Source: Gyromitra esculenta (Eukaryota > Ascomycota > Pezizomycetes > Pezizales > Discinaceae). From it: a stretch of 64,000 bases of DNA. The stretch covers positions 248,001 through 312,000 of the forward strand of contig JBCAML010000003.1 of NCBI GenBank assembly GCA_038503075.1, in the 5' to 3' direction. Under the pieces are notes generated by a model. That model saw only the letters and a list, made by a program, of their open reading frames with translations. It had not been told where the DNA came from and searched no databases. The first letter of the stretch is position 1, and each line of letters begins with the position of its first letter. The position numbers and the translations under genes were made by a program. Positions 33,881 to 46,636 of the stretch are shown here, in pieces.

Positions 33881-34582
33881 GGTGGTCGGCGTTCAGGACG
33901 ATTGGCAAACTTATTGCTCTATTTGCTTCCCTGTATTCAATGCTTTCTCTACCCTCTTGGGCGTGTATGGCGTGTAGAATCTCTCGGCCTCCGGTCACTG
34001 TAGAAACAGTAATCTGCATGCAGTTTTGGTGGATTCCTGGTAAAACAATCATTGCCCACTCGTGGTCTCACCACATTCTTGCATGGCTTGGTTTTGTAAG
34101 GCGGGCAGCTGGTAGAGCTGGAGCGAGCCACAGAAGGACAGGCACCGGCAGAGCTGGAGCGACAGCCTTAAAGCTAGAACGACAGCCTGCCGAATAAAAT
34201 TAAAATTAAATACGATGCCTGTAACCAATATAAACAAAGCCCCGCAAACAAAGCCCAGAGCCAGACAGCAAGCCGGGTGGAAATGATAGCGCACCCGCAT
34301 TTCAGGCGTGCGGCTCCAACAGAGAAAGCACTAGCGCAGTTGCCGACCACACGCCACTCACCCCACCGAGCCCCTCCTCAGTCGCCCAACATCCACATCT
34401 GAATCGCCCCACCAAACAGGCTCCTCCTGCGCCTGCCCTCCGACTCCAGAGCGCATCCATCACAGCCTGATCCCTTTCGATCACGACTTTTCGAACCAGC
34501 TCTCACGGGAAAGAAAGAGGCAAGCAGCGAAGAAGCGAAAAAAAATAAAAAATCTCTACAACACCCCTGGTCAGCTGCAGAT
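33881..34582. other. Intergenic region upstream of SUI2
   Basis: 702 bp with no supported gene. It has an imperfect direct repeat at 34110-34190 (AGAGCTGGAGCGA twice, CGACAGCCT twice). The second half is C-rich, then A-rich just before the SUI2 start (AAAAAAAATAAAAAATC near 34538), as in fungal promoters. Confidence 0.4.
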
Positions 34583-35755
34583 ATGGCAGAAACCCACAAC
34601 ATGTCGCTCACAAATTGTCGCTACTACCTTGATAAGTATCCCGAAGTGGATAGCTATGTGATGGTGAACGTGAAGCAGGTGCGTCTCTCTACCCTATTGG
34701 TGATGGTGGTGGTGGTGGCTCACGTATACAGATCGCCGAGATGGGAGCCTATGTTAAGCTTCTTGAGTACGACAACATCGACGGCATGATCCTGCTCTCT
34801 GAGCTGTCCCGGAGACGTATCAGGTCTATCCAGAAGCTTATCCGTGTTGGACGGAACGAGGTCGTTGTTGTGTTGAGGGTCGATAAGGAGAAAGGTATGA
34901 GTCACCCCCCCCCACTACCGACCTGGATTTTCTCTTCTCTTCTCTTCTTCTCCTGTCTTAATTATTAGGGTTAGGGTGAGATAAATGTAGTTTCTTTCTT
35001 TCTGATGAAGGTGATTAGGTTATATTGATCTTTCCAAGCGTCGTGTTTCGGCCGAAGATGTCGTTAAGTGCGAGGAGCGGTTCAACAAAAGCAAGATGGT
35101 GCACTCGATCCTGCGACATGTCGCCGAGAAGACCAAGGAGCCGATTGAACAGCTATACGAGTCTATCGGCTGGCCCTTGATGAAGAAATACGGCCACGCC
35201 GTCGACGCCTTCAAATTCTCCATAACGTAACCCCCCCTCCCTCCCCTCCCTCCCCATATAACATGTTCTAACCAACTACCCAGCAACCCCGACGTCTGGG
35301 AAGGCATCACCTTCCCCTCCGACGCAGTCCGCGCCGAACTAACCACCTACATCTCGAAGCGGCTCACACCGCAACCCACCAAAGTGCGCGCCGACGTCGA
35401 AGTGACCTGTTTCGGCTACGAGGGCATCGACGCCGTCAAGGAGTCGCTGCGGAAAGCCGAAGCCAAAAACACCATCGAGACCCCCGTCAAAGTCAAGCTG
35501 GTCTCCCCCCCGCTCTACGTCCTCACCAGCCAGTGTCTGGACAAGAACACGGGGATCCAGGTCCTCGAGGAGGCCATCACGGAGATCCAGACGAGCATTT
35601 TGGCCGCCGGCGGGAGCTGCGTGGTCCGTATGGCGCCGAAGGCGGTCACGGAGAATGACGATGCGGAGCTGCAGGCGCTGATGGATAAGAAGGAGAGGGA
35701 GAACCAGGAGGTTTCGGGAGATGAGGATGAGAGTGTTAGTGATGAGGATGTTTGA
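34583..35755 (+). CDS. SUI2: Translation initiation factor eIF2 subunit alpha
   Basis: Subunit of the eIF2-GTP-Met-tRNAi ternary complex, and target of the Gcn2/CpcC kinase. Model: exons 34583-34678, 34732-34894, 35019-35226 and 35284-35755 (312 aa; yeast has 304). The N-terminal S1/OB domain covers residues 20-95, with [20 protein letters not shown]. The regulatory loop [15 protein letters not shown] is intact, and the phosphorylatable serine (Ser51 of other species) is residue 58 here because of a short N-terminal extension. The helical domain follows ([15 protein letters not shown]), then the C-terminal domain with [11 protein letters not shown] and [10 protein letters not shown], and an acidic tail. 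Intron 2 (34895-35018, 124 bp) is longer than its neighbours and carries a C run at its start. Confidence 0.97.
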
Positions 35756-37148
35756 CGTAGAAGTAAGGTGGTGGCGACGGTGGTGGTGGTGGGGCTTTTT
35801 TGTACGTATGCTAGTGGGGGTTGACGAAAGAAAAAAGTTATCGGGTCTTTTACTACGTAATTCAGTACCTTTTATTTTTATTCCATGGGGGTTTTTGATC
35901 GTCTTTTATGTGTAGTCCTTAAGCTTTGTTTCCGTTTGTTTCCGTTTATTTCATATTAGAATGGCCTGGCTGCATTTATGGCTTTTGAGGCTAGCCTAAG
36001 TTCTAAGACATATCCTGTAGCTATGATTTATGCGCTTGGTCTTGACAGTGCTTGTGAGGTTGCTATAGCTAATTTATAGCAGGCTGAACAGATATCCACA
36101 CTGAAAGCGAAGTTTGAGAAATGGCTCTAACGAGAACAGTAGGGCATGCTTATGTTTTGGGAGATTCCGGATTTCACTTGCGTCTCCCAAAGCAATATGT
36201 GAACTAGCACATACAGGAATCTCCCTCTTGCTCTAGACCGTGGCTTCTTTAAGATAGCGTGTTTTGCCTTACGATTACTTTAGCATAGCAAGTGAAGGAG
36301 TGGTTGTGCTAGTACGGAAGCCTTTTTTATTTTATTTGGAAAAAAAAGGTCTTGTTTAAACTTATTCCTGTAGAGTAAGTGGTGGTATCGTGGTCTTTCC
36401 ACTTTCATATTGAAGGGTAGTAATCTCGTGCTATATGCATGTATCTCCGGAGACCTGGGAGGCTGGAAGTAGAGATGATTGATGTCTTGTTGTAGTGCTG
36501 CTAGTGGGCGAGGCTTAAAAGCTTATTTTTCTTGGCTGGCTGGCTGGCTGCTGAAGATTCAGTTATTTGTTACAGCATAATGTGGTGTAGGGGTTTTCGT
36601 ATTCGGAAGTGGTGCTGAGATTTCCTCTATCTTTGATACTGCGTTCTTGTTCAGTGTCTGCTTCTTTGAGTTCTGCGAGTTCCTGTTGGGTGGGAAAGTA
36701 CAGTGCAGGGACCGGTGTTAACCTGTAGTTACGTGTAGTAAGTATTAATGCTGTGGTGATGAGTTTAGGAGAAGCTGGTATTTAGTAGAAGCAAACGTAA
36801 TCAGCTACGATTAATTTAGGATATCGATCACCATTTTGACACACCATACCATTGGCTAGACTGTGGTTGGTGACTGCACGGGAATCATAGGTACTAAACT
36901 CATTTACTTCAATACAAGAATACTCCCCTTGTAGAAATACGACATGGCGACTCGACTGTAGATAATAAATTCTGCGTCTTATAATTGGGTAAACAGTATC
37001 AGACTGTAATCTTCAAGCCCCAGGCTATGCGTCATACCCGAGATAGGCAACGTCTTCAACCCCAGACCTCCCTCACCTCGACACTCCAACGACCCCCCAT
37101 CCATCACCAGCTCTACAGCTTCCCCACAATCCCAAAACCGTGCCCAAA
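35756..37148. other. Intergenic region SUI2 to SSL2
   Basis: 1.4 kb with no supported gene. The first 180 bp, T-rich, is the SUI2 3' region. A GGCT tetranucleotide run lies at about 36533-36551. An inverted pair TTTGGGAGA (36155) and TCTCCCAAA (36184) forms a small hairpin. The last 100 bp is C-rich and is the likely SSL2 promoter. Confidence 0.4.
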
Positions 37149-39830
37149 ATGCCCCCAAAGCGCAAAGGAAGCGTCCCAGGTATGTCTGAACCCGCCTTTC
37201 TACACTTCAAAACTAACACCTCCAGGCGCATCCACCGGTGGCGCCACCGCCAAACGCAACCGTCCTGCGACTCCAGCATCCCAAGACGCAAATAGCAACG
37301 ACGAGTACTCCGACGAGGAGTATGAAAGCGGAGGAGAGGGCCAAGCTATCTCTAGTTTGCCCCTCCTCTCTCACCTACTATCATAAAAACCTGCATAGCT
37401 AACTAACCACTCACAACCCCCCCCATTAGAGGCCGTCAACAAATTCTCTCTCGAGCCCACCGCTACGAACCTCACTAGGGGAGACTCCGTCTCCCACATG
37501 TTCTCAAAACAAGACTTCAGTTACCTCCAGCTCAAGCCAGATCACGATGCGCGCCCGCTGTGGATCAACCCCGAGTCTGGCGTGATTGTGCTGGAGAGCT
37601 TCTCGCCGCTTGCTGGGCAGGCGCAGGACTTCCTCACGACCGTTGCGGAGCCGATGAGTAGGCCGACTTTCCTACACGAGTATAAGCTCACCCCGCATTC
37701 GCTGTATGCGGCTGTGTCGGTGGGACTGGACCCGAACGATATTATCTCGGTGATGGACCGACTCTCGAAGACGCCGGTACCGGGCAAGATTGTGGACTTT
37801 ATCAAGAAGTGTACGGGGTCGTACGGAAAGGTCAAATTGGTGCTGAAGGAGAATCGGTACTTTGTCGAAAGCAACGACCCAGCGATGCTGCAGAAGCTGT
37901 TACAAGATCCGGTTATTGGGCCAGCGAGAGTGCAGATTGAGGGTGGTGGCGCGATTATGAAGGAGAAGGCGCCGCAGATGGGGGGATTGGTGATTCCGGG
38001 GACTAGAAACGCTGCGGGGGCAGCACAGGTGGGGGGTGTTGTGGAGTTGGCGGCTGGGAAGACGGTGGAGGATCTGTTTGCGAGTGTGACGGGGCTTGGA
38101 GATGATGAGAAAGATGATGATGAGGATGAGGATGCGGTGCATTCGTTTGAGATTCCAGCGGGAGATGTGGAGAAGGTGCAGAAGCAGTGTCTGGACCTGG
38201 GCTATCCGGTACTTGAGGAGTATGATTTTAGAAATGACAGGAAGAATGCGAATCTGGATATTGATCTGAAACCGCAGGCGCAGATTAGGTCCTATCAGGA
38301 GAAGAGCTTGAGTAAGATGTTTGGTAATGGGCGAGCAAAGAGTGGGATCATCGTGCTGCCTTGTGGAGCAGGGAAAACTCTGGTGGGAATCACTGCGGCA
38401 TGCACTATCAAGAAGAGTGTTGTCGTTTTAGCTACATCTTCGTGGGTTTCTACAGACATCCTTTTTCCGGACTACCTACAACTAACATAACTAGAATGAG
38501 TGTTGTCCAATGGCGCCACGAGTTCATAAAATGGTCCAACATCAATCCCGATGCCATCGCCGTCTTCACTTCTGACAATAAAGAGAAGTTCCGCGGTGAC
38601 GCCGGTATCATCGTCTCGACCTACAGCATGGTAACCAACTCCCGCAACCGCTCCCATGACTCCCAAAAGATGATGGACTTCCTGCAATCGCGTGAATGGG
38701 GTCTCCTCATCCTCGACGAAGTCCATGTTGTCCCAGCCTCTATCTTCCGTAAAGTGGTACATTCCATCGCGACGCACTCCAAACTCGGCCTTACTGCTAC
38801 CCTTCTTCGTGAGGACGACAAAATCACCGATCTCAACTTCCTCATCGGCCCGAAACTCTACGAAGCAAACTGGATGGAACTCGCAGACCAAGGCCACATC
38901 GCCAAGGTCCAGTGCGCCGAAGTCTGGTGTCCCATGACCCCCGAGTTCTACTCCGAATACCTCCGCGAGCCCGACGCCCGCAAGCGCGTTCTCCACTATA
39001 TCATGAACCCGCGCAAATTCCAAGCCGCACAGTTCCTAATTGACTACCACGAGAAGCGCGGCGACAAAGTGATCGTCTTCTCCGACAACGTATACGCGCT
39101 CAAAGCCTATGCCCTGAAACTCAAAAAGGCCTTCATCTACGGCGAAACCCCCCAATCAGAGCGTCTCCGCATCCTTGAGAACTTCCAGTTAAACGACCAG
39201 GTGAACACCATCTTCCTGTCCAAAATCGGTGACACCTCCCTCGATCTCCCAGAGGCAACCTGCCTCATCCAGATCTCATCCCACTACGGTTCCCGCCGCC
39301 AAGAAGCTCAGCGTCTCGGCCGCATCCTGCGAGCAAAGCGTAGGAACGACGAGGGCTTCAACGCCTTCTTCTACTCCCTCGTCTCAAAGGACACCGCCGA
39401 AATGTACTACTCCTCGAAGCGCCAGGCATTCCTGGTCGACCAGGGATATGCCTTCAAGGTCATCACCCATCTCTCCGGCATCGAGGATCTCCCCGGCCTC
39501 GCATACTCCACTCTCGCAGAACGCAAAGAGTTGCTAGCAGAGGTGGCACTCCAGAATAGCGATGCTGGTGACGAGGAGAATGATGATTTCGACGGAGCAC
39601 GGAATCTCTCGTTTAATGCTGGCTCTCGAAAGGGGAAGAAGAATGCGAAGGCTAGACGGACTGCGGGACGGCTTAGTGAGTTGGCGGGTGGCGATGGGAT
39701 GGCTTATGTCGAGTACAATAGGAGTCGGAATAAGGAGTTGAAGAACAGCGGGCCTAGCAAGTTTTTTAGAAAGTTGCATAGGGAGCAGGAGAAGAAGAGG
39801 AAGGATGCTAGGGACTTGAATAATGATTGA
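37149..39830 (+). CDS. SSL2: XPB/Ssl2 DNA translocase of TFIIH
   Basis: ATP-dependent 3'-5' DNA translocase of TFIIH, needed for promoter opening by RNA polymerase II and for nucleotide-excision repair. Model: exons 37149-37179, 37226-37354, 37430-38441 and 38495-39830 (835 aa; yeast has 843). The N-terminal damage-recognition region has [14 protein letters not shown]. The helicase core has Walker A LPCGAGKT, the DEVH box [21 protein letters not shown] (including the RED motif) and motif [18 protein letters not shown]. The tail is Lys/Arg-rich. Intron 2 needs a weak donor (A|GTTTGC at 37355); it is the only GT in reach that restores AISKAVNKF in phase. The last joint gives ATSSMSVVQW, conserved across XPB proteins. 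Confidence 0.95.
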
Positions 39831-42423
39831 TGTTGTGGGGGGGGTGGATGGACTGGGAGGGGATAAATTGTATGACTCTGTTTAATTAGACTAGGAGGAT
39901 GGGTCGGTCGGTATTTGGGTATCTGGATTGGAGTAAAAGTTATTTATTTTTTTTACCCTACAAGAGTTCAAAACGGAGACAGTGGAGTTGATATGGCGGA
40001 ACAAGCTAACACGTGTCTTATTCGTTGGGTTTTAAATTTGGAGGGAAAGCGTGGGCTTTGGACTGTGTGGCCAAGAGGATGGGACGTGAGTTGAGAGGAG
40101 TACGAAGCTGAATATTGGTTTTGTATTGTCATAGCTTGAGTGCTAGCTACAATTAACGAGTTATATAAAAATAAAAATAAAAAAGCCTGGCATGTCGGGC
40201 TTGAGTGACGAGTGATGGCTGATGAATCATCACGTCAAATCTGTCTAGTATGGAAGGTAACATTACTTGTTTGTATGTTTACTCAACACGTTCGACTCGT
40301 TGGGATCCAGAGTAGTCATTGGTGGGTACCGAAATGTATGGTGAAACTTAACCGCTAGTTTTGTATGAAGAATGCTGTGCGAGGAAAGCGAAATGTCGTT
40401 GTTGTTTTTGCGTTTTTCCATCAGCTCTGTCCACCGGTTTGATCTACCAGCAAAAATGCCATCTGATCATGCTCCAAATAATCGATTGGGTGTTATTTAA
40501 TATCATAATAGTGGTTCTTGCTATAGCGAATACGAATGCCTCTATTAGTCTATTTCGTTGCAGCAAGGTGATATAAGTCAGAGGTATTTGGTCCGTTACG
40601 CTCGGTGTGGTTAAATTTTATCTCCCAACCATTTTCGATTTTTTTCCTTTCAGGGGGCAGCTTCTATGCCACATACTTCTCTTATGCTGTTGCTATCTGT
40701 TGGGTTTTTGGATCTGTTTGGGCGCAAAATTTAGAGTAAATAATCTGTTCCACTAATTAGTTTAATATACTCCAGATTGGTGGATACTGTAAAGAATGCT
40801 CCTTGGCTCGGTTTCCTTTCCTGGCAACAGCCATAGCTCGGCTCAGCATCTCTTTTGCGCGAACTAATGAGATCGTCTGAAGCAGGGGTTTGTGATTCCA
40901 GAGCGTCGTGAGAGCTACCTAGACTACCTCAGGCATTAGACATGTACTCGGCTGGGGTGATACGAAAGAGCGAATTATCGACGAGAAACAATGTCTGCTC
41001 GTTCATCCACTTATTCTTTTCGTCGTGAATATCTGGCTGGTACATGTAGAAAAGTGAGCCTAGCTATCCCGTCCGATGTGTGAATAGGATGTATCGATGA
41101 TTAACAGCCCCACAGCTCGGTAGTTAGGTATACAATTTTTTCGTTCTCGTTTCGTTCTCGACCCTATTAATGTCAAAATCGAGTTCCATTGAAGATGCGA
41201 GGAGGGAGGAATAGTTAAGGGGTTTAGAAGCAACGATAAGTCGTGTTCACCCAAAAGCCCGCAAAGAATACCCCTGAACACGATGTCTATATCTCATTAG
41301 CATACTTCAGGATACAGAAGACTCACATGCACAGAAATTTCACGTTTCATTTTGTAATAAGAATAAAGCAGGTGTGGGTACTAGCCGTAACTTTTTATCT
41401 CTAGGAAGCCGATGGATCCAATCGCCATTTCCAAGTAGCATTTCCTACGCATATTTTCGAGGCCTGCGTGGCAGCATTATCTTTGTTGGAATATCCTGAA
41501 GTTGTTTCGCCTCCTCCTAGTCATCAATGACACTTAACGCTGAGCAGAGCCTAAAGCCAGCTATTTAAAGAGCGATGAGAGTTACAAAGCAAGAGACACC
41601 CCGTCTCGGATTAAATAAGAATTGGTGGACGGATAGGGCAGACACTCACCTCAGACATAATAACCGCCTTTATCTGGGCATGGTTATCGATAATTCGCGT
41701 GAAATTTCACCTACTCTTGAGTTAGTGAACCGAAGATATAGTTTGGGTCTCTTACTTCTCGTATCATTTAAATACACTTCCAAGTACTGGGCGCCTAAAT
41801 TCCGAAAAGAGCGAGCTGAAACGATGTTCGATACGGAAGTTGAATAAACGAGAATGACAAATACTTCCTAAACACCAGTCAGTATTTGAAACTAAATGTC
41901 GGTAGCACGATAGTGAGGGTTATAGATAACGAGATATGTCGCTCGAGTTGCTCAAGAAAAATAAGGCAGCAACTAATATAGAGTTTTGTGGCGAAATTTT
42001 GAATCTGATTGAGGTGGTTTGGGGATGGGAGGAGCTTGAGGGGGGAGAAGGTTGCTGTGTTGTTCAAACAAACACCTTCTATCCCTTAGCGTCGTATGCT
42101 GCCTCCACTACAGGGCTTGAGAAGTCAATGGTATGAGCTGGAGACCCCTAGTGTAAGCAGTACATCAGCTTTAGATCAATAATTGGTTTTCAACAATAAT
42201 GTAGTTTTGTTAAGGCTAAAATAAGCTCGATAATTATTTCTTTAAGTTTCGAAGTCAATTTCAATATACTATATATACACCCCACAAACACCGGGGTGGT
42301 TTGTGAAGACAACTGCAAACCTCCCCCTCTTATTTGACAAAGTACGAGCACAAAACAAGCCTATAAGCATTTTCAGCAAACCACCCTGTTCCAAGAAGTT
42401 CTGAGTGCATCCTAAATACGCGG
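39831..42423. other. Gene-poor block between SSL2 and CBP3
   Basis: 2.6 kb with no supported gene; the two flanking genes converge. TACATGTA occurs at 41041-41048. Small frames (40361-40576, 41575-41847, 41936-42136) have no recognisable domain. The A/T-rich runs at 39945 and 40165 lie in the SSL2 downstream region. Confidence 0.4.
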
Positions 42424-43605
42424 CTATGCAGCAACCTTCAAACTGTGGTCAATCTTCGCTCCATCAACATCCTTCCCAGTTTTCCTAGGGTCTTCCTCCT
42501 GTTCTTTCATGACCCTCTCCAGAAATTTGCTCTTATGCATTACATATGGCTCCTCGTCTAGCGGCCTGCCAAATTCTATGCGGCCAGCGTATATAGTTTC
42601 ATCGCTTACTTTATCGAGGCCAGAAATAACACGGCGGACGTAGGATGTGACGATGGCAAGGAGCTCAATGTCGACATCCTTTTTAGCGTCGAACACGTTC
42701 CTCCAGATAGCAGCAGCAAGAACTGCGTCACCTTTGCAGAGACCTTCGTCAAATCCAGCAACCATACCACGGTACTGCTCGTAGAGGTCTTGCAGGTATT
42801 TTTTACGTTGGCCGCCACTTGTGAGCTATTGCATTATTAGCTCTACTGCACCCGAGTGATACCTAAGTGATCTGAAGTCGATGGAATATACCTTAAAAGT
42901 ATGGATCATCTTTCCTTCCGAATCGTAGAAAAAGTGGTCGACAAGATGTTGTTGCCAGGTCCGTACCCTTTCCGGTTCAAATGCACGGATCCTCACGACG
43001 AGCATCCAGATATGCAGCACCGTCACCTGGGCCCATGCTGCGAACGTAGGTTCTCTTTTGCACACTGCAAATCAAATCGTTATTAGTGACCTTGCGTATA
43101 GAGAGTAATGTAGAAAGGACGTAACGCCTAACCTTCGTACCAGAACTTTGCACTATCTGACAGCTCGGCACCTTCGACATACGCCGCCTGGCTAACACAT
43201 TCATTATACAGCTCCTGCGTAACACCATACGCAACATATTGGTCGGTTGTACTTGGCATAAATTCACGAATCCCAGTGGTTAAACGATCAATCAGACCGC
43301 GCTTCTTCGCGGGCACGGCTTTGATGGATAAGTCTTCGGCCATGTTGGCGGCCTTTGATGGCGGCGTTGGGGTTTCTGCAGACTTCCATGATGAGGCGTG
43401 AAACGATTTAGACGCAATGAATGGTGGTGGGCGAGCGGTAGTGAGCTTTGTGAGCGCTCGAGTTGTTGTCTATAAGGTATTATTAGTTTATATCGTGGGG
43501 GCTTCAAAAACCAAAAAAATCATTAAATTTTGGGAGGGAAATTGGACAACATACAGGCCGGGTGGTCAATTTCAAACAGAACAAACAGACGCTTCGGGTG
43601 GCCAT
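42424..43605 (-). CDS. CBP3: Cbp3, ubiquinol-cytochrome c chaperone (bc1 assembly)
   Basis: Mitochondrial factor that with Cbp6 binds the ribosome exit and newly made cytochrome b to assemble complex III. Model: exons 43605-43555, 43469-43133, 43064-42892 and 42825-42424 (320 aa). The first exon (17 codons) supplies MATRSVCLFCLKLTTRP, and with the Thr/Arg/Ser-rich start of exon 2 forms a mitochondrial presequence. An internal ATG at 43343 would give MAEDLS but lose it. The Cbp3/UQCC1 domain follows: ECVSQAAYVEGAELSDSAKF, then FAAWAQVTVLHIWMLVVRIR, HLVDHFFYDSE, YRGMVAGFDEGLCKGDAVLA and AAIWRNVF. The joints WYEVCKREP and HTFKLTSGGQRKK are conserved. It is co-oriented with TIP41, 539 bp apart. 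Confidence 0.93.
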
Positions 43606-44144
43606 CGTAAATTAAGGTGATTATATGGGTAGTGGGCGATGCGATGTGTGAAGATGCTGTTGGGCGAAGAATGCAGCAAAGATGTCATCCGCCATAGGCG
43701 GCTTCGCAAACACAACCGAAAAGTGGTGATTTCATGACTCTCGCTTCGGTAGCCACCCGTTACCATAAGCGAAATGTATCATATCTGGGGAAAACTGTCG
43801 TAAAAATTGCGGACAATTACAATTGGCGCTCTGAGGTCTACTATTCACAAGACCATCACGAATATCTCAAGATTCAAAATTACGGACGAGATTCAGATGA
43901 GATTCGGAGAATTGATTATCCGATGCACGTGATGCGGCTCTTTCATGCAAGAGCTTAATTACAGAGATTGGTGCACGGACGTTGGAGATCCAGGAACATG
44001 ACCTCCCATTTCCCAAACTAAATCTCCCCCAAACCTTCCACAAGGAAACATTTCGACGAAACTTATGAGAAACGAAATCCACGAAGAGACCAAAAGATAT
44101 CACCCCAACGCCTCATTACTTCGTGATACGGCGAGCTAGCGGAG
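43606..44144. promoter_or_regulatory. CBP3 promoter / TIP41 3' region
   Basis: 539 bp between the CBP3 start and the TIP41 stop, both on the minus strand. The 74-codon plus frame at 43734-43958 has no recognisable domain and no supporting context. No TATA or CCAAT element could be assigned. Confidence 0.4.
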
Positions 44145-45114
44145 CTATCCAGTGGGGGCGGGGACCATGGTCACCTTTTCCCTCTCGGCTTCGACAACTG
44201 GGGTCAACTCCGAAACGTACTGGGCATCACGCATCAAGGAGGGAATTTCCTCGAGAGCACGACCATACATTCCCTGTAAGATGATTAATTTCCATTCCTA
44301 GTATATCTTACAAGTAGAATCACTTACACTTCTAACATGGGTGTAAGTTTCCTCTCTGGCCTGGTACTCGCGGATAACCTCACCCGTGGCAAAGTCGATG
44401 TAGACTCTGGTATCTCTAACCCGGAACAAGACACCATCTAGGCGAAGGAAGAATCTGCACAAGATGAAGAGGCGCTCCGGCATAACACGAATTTTAACGG
44501 TAAGCAAGGAGATACCATTATCTGCAAGCTCGTCTTCGTACAAGACAACCTCGTCAAACAAGAGGATGGGCTCCGGCTGCTTCAGCCTATCGAACGGGAT
44601 AAGGTCGTCTGTGCGAGTAAAACGGGAGGCCGTCGGTGTAAATTCCTAGACATGGCAAATTCGTAATTAAAACAAGCCCCAGCTTGCTACAATAACCAAT
44701 GAAGTCGTGTCTACATACCTGGGTCGCTGAGACGGTCCCTTTATACGACGTGGTATACGTCCAATCAAACGGCTTGACAACCTCCTTGATATTCTCATGG
44801 ACTCTCTCCCTCATTTTTTGCCAGCTCTCCGAGTAAGAAACCCTCAGCATTGAGTCGCCGGTCTTGTCGACGAGGCTCAACGCGTCAAGGGCGTTGAAGT
44901 CGATTGCCCAGCCAGATTCGTGCAACACCTTGACGGAATTATTCCCGAAGATCATCTCGGGCGGTGCGATGCCCAGCGTCTTGGTCATCGCATCGATCTC
45001 GCCGCTCTTTAGGATCGGGAGCTTGTGCGTGGTGACAGACCATCCTTTGACGGAGATGGACTTGCCCTGATCGGTAGTCGGGTTCTGGAGGTGCGCGCCG
45101 GAGTAGTGCGCCAT
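44145..45114 (-). CDS. TIP41: Tip41/TIPRL, PP2A regulator in TOR signalling
   Basis: Conserved cytosolic protein that binds type 2A phosphatases and acts with Tap42 downstream of TORC1. Model: exons 45114-44719, 44645-44328 and 44273-44145 (280 aa). Residues 1-132 include GWSVTTHKLPIL and WAIDFNALDAL. The central TIP41 core begins at the first splice joint (SATQEFTPT) and contains DLIPFDRLKQPEPILLFDEV, VLYEDELADNGISLLTVKIR and FFLRLDGVLFRVRDTR, the most conserved part of the family. The third exon encodes the C-terminal tail (GMYGRALEEIPSLM, ending MVPAPTG). Introns have GTATGT and GTAAGT donors. Confidence 0.96.
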
Positions 45115-46636
45115 GGTCGGGTACTTTTTGGTGGCTTAGAGAAGGGTGGGTAGACGAATGTTGATCACAAATGGGAAGATAGATTTGTGTGGTGTTGACG
45201 AACGAGATGCGGAAGCGACGTCCGTATTGGTGGGATGGTGGGGGAGAGGCTCTAGGAGGGGTATTTAAGGGGGCCCCTGTGTCTTCAGGGGCGTAATACG
45301 GTACGCCTCAATGTGCACATGAGAAAGACGAAACGCAAACTACGTGAAATCGCTGACTGGTAAACTGAAACTAGGCGGAAATCATACCGAGTTTATGCTC
45401 TTGAAGAAGCCTAGGGTTGCGAGGCAGAGACCCTGGCGAAGTGCTAGCCACAGGGCTTAGACGGATAGCACAGAATACCTATTAGGCATAAAGTATTCCT
45501 CTTCCAAGCATATGAGCTCTGTTTTGGGTAGTTTAATGAGCATTTGAGGCTACACAGGCGGTACTCTGGTACTGGAATCTATAAACACACAACCTCGAAC
45601 TAAACAAGGCAATCAAAACATTAGGCTTATGCTGCGTAGAAATCTTTTCGCACATCAGCTATGCTTAACCGTAGCAGTGCCATTACTACAATAGATCGGG
45701 CTTTCCGAGGCTTCCAATACAGCTGCAGAGTAAAACGGCACCAAGGCACAGCGGCAAAGCAGCCTTCTTGGCAAGGAAATCGATAGCTCCCCATGACAAC
45801 GAGAGATACTGCGCTATGAATAAACAAATAAACAAGCAATAAGGTACTGTATTAAAGTATACTATGCTGTTCTGAGAAATTCCAGGTCTCTACGAGTACA
45901 TGTAATTGTGCAACGGCGCAAATACTAACAATACGAAAGCATACCGAATTACCATGCAAGCTCTACCGAACCCCAAAAGAGTAATTATAACAAAACCGCC
46001 AACCCTCAAGAACCCTAACCCCGAATATAGTAAATCCAAAGTATCCACACAAAAACCCAGACCAAAAAAATAATGAAATTATCATATATTATACAGGAAG
46101 AACAAAAACTTGATCAACGTCAACGCCAATCTTAAAAAGCAAACTTTCTATCATTACAGAAAGGTATTAGACATTCTAGCTATCATACCGCCATTTGCAC
46201 CATCAATAGATAGAACTCTGAAAAAAACGAGAAAAAGGAATGAAAAAAAGAATAACTCCATTATTCCCACAAAACAGTGAAGAAAATTTACAAACTTGTA
46301 TAAAAATTGAAAAAACGAAGGTAGCCAGAGGGAAGAAGAAGAATGTGAAAAGAAGGTAAAGGGGGGAAGAAAAGGTAAAACTGGTATAATACATCCCCCA
46401 GCCAGCCAGTCACCCAACGAACCACTATCACCACCGACAATAGCAAAAAGAAAGAAAAGGGGAGGGGAAAATAAATGTTATACAAAGCCCCAACACAAGC
46501 ATAAGCAAATTGTCTTTTAGCGTTGACAAGGAAATAACTCCCATGGAGAGGAAAAAATACAAAAAAAAAAAACCGGACCCCAACACCGATCACGACATTA
46601 AACACATACCATTTTCCATTCTCTGTCCTACGTAAC
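45115..46636. other. Intergenic region SET9 to TIP41
   Basis: 1.5 kb between the TIP41 start and the SET9 stop, no supported gene. TACATGTA lies at 45897-45904. From 46080 to 46620 the plus strand is very A-rich (T-rich on the transcribed minus strand), consistent with a long SET9 3' UTR; the Phe/Leu-rich minus-strand frames there (46154-46659) are composition effects. Confidence 0.4.

Noticed and set aside
34966..34980. TTAGGGTTAGGG-like telomeric words (also near 16807 and 19107)
   Set aside because: Only one or two units each; no array and no terminal context.
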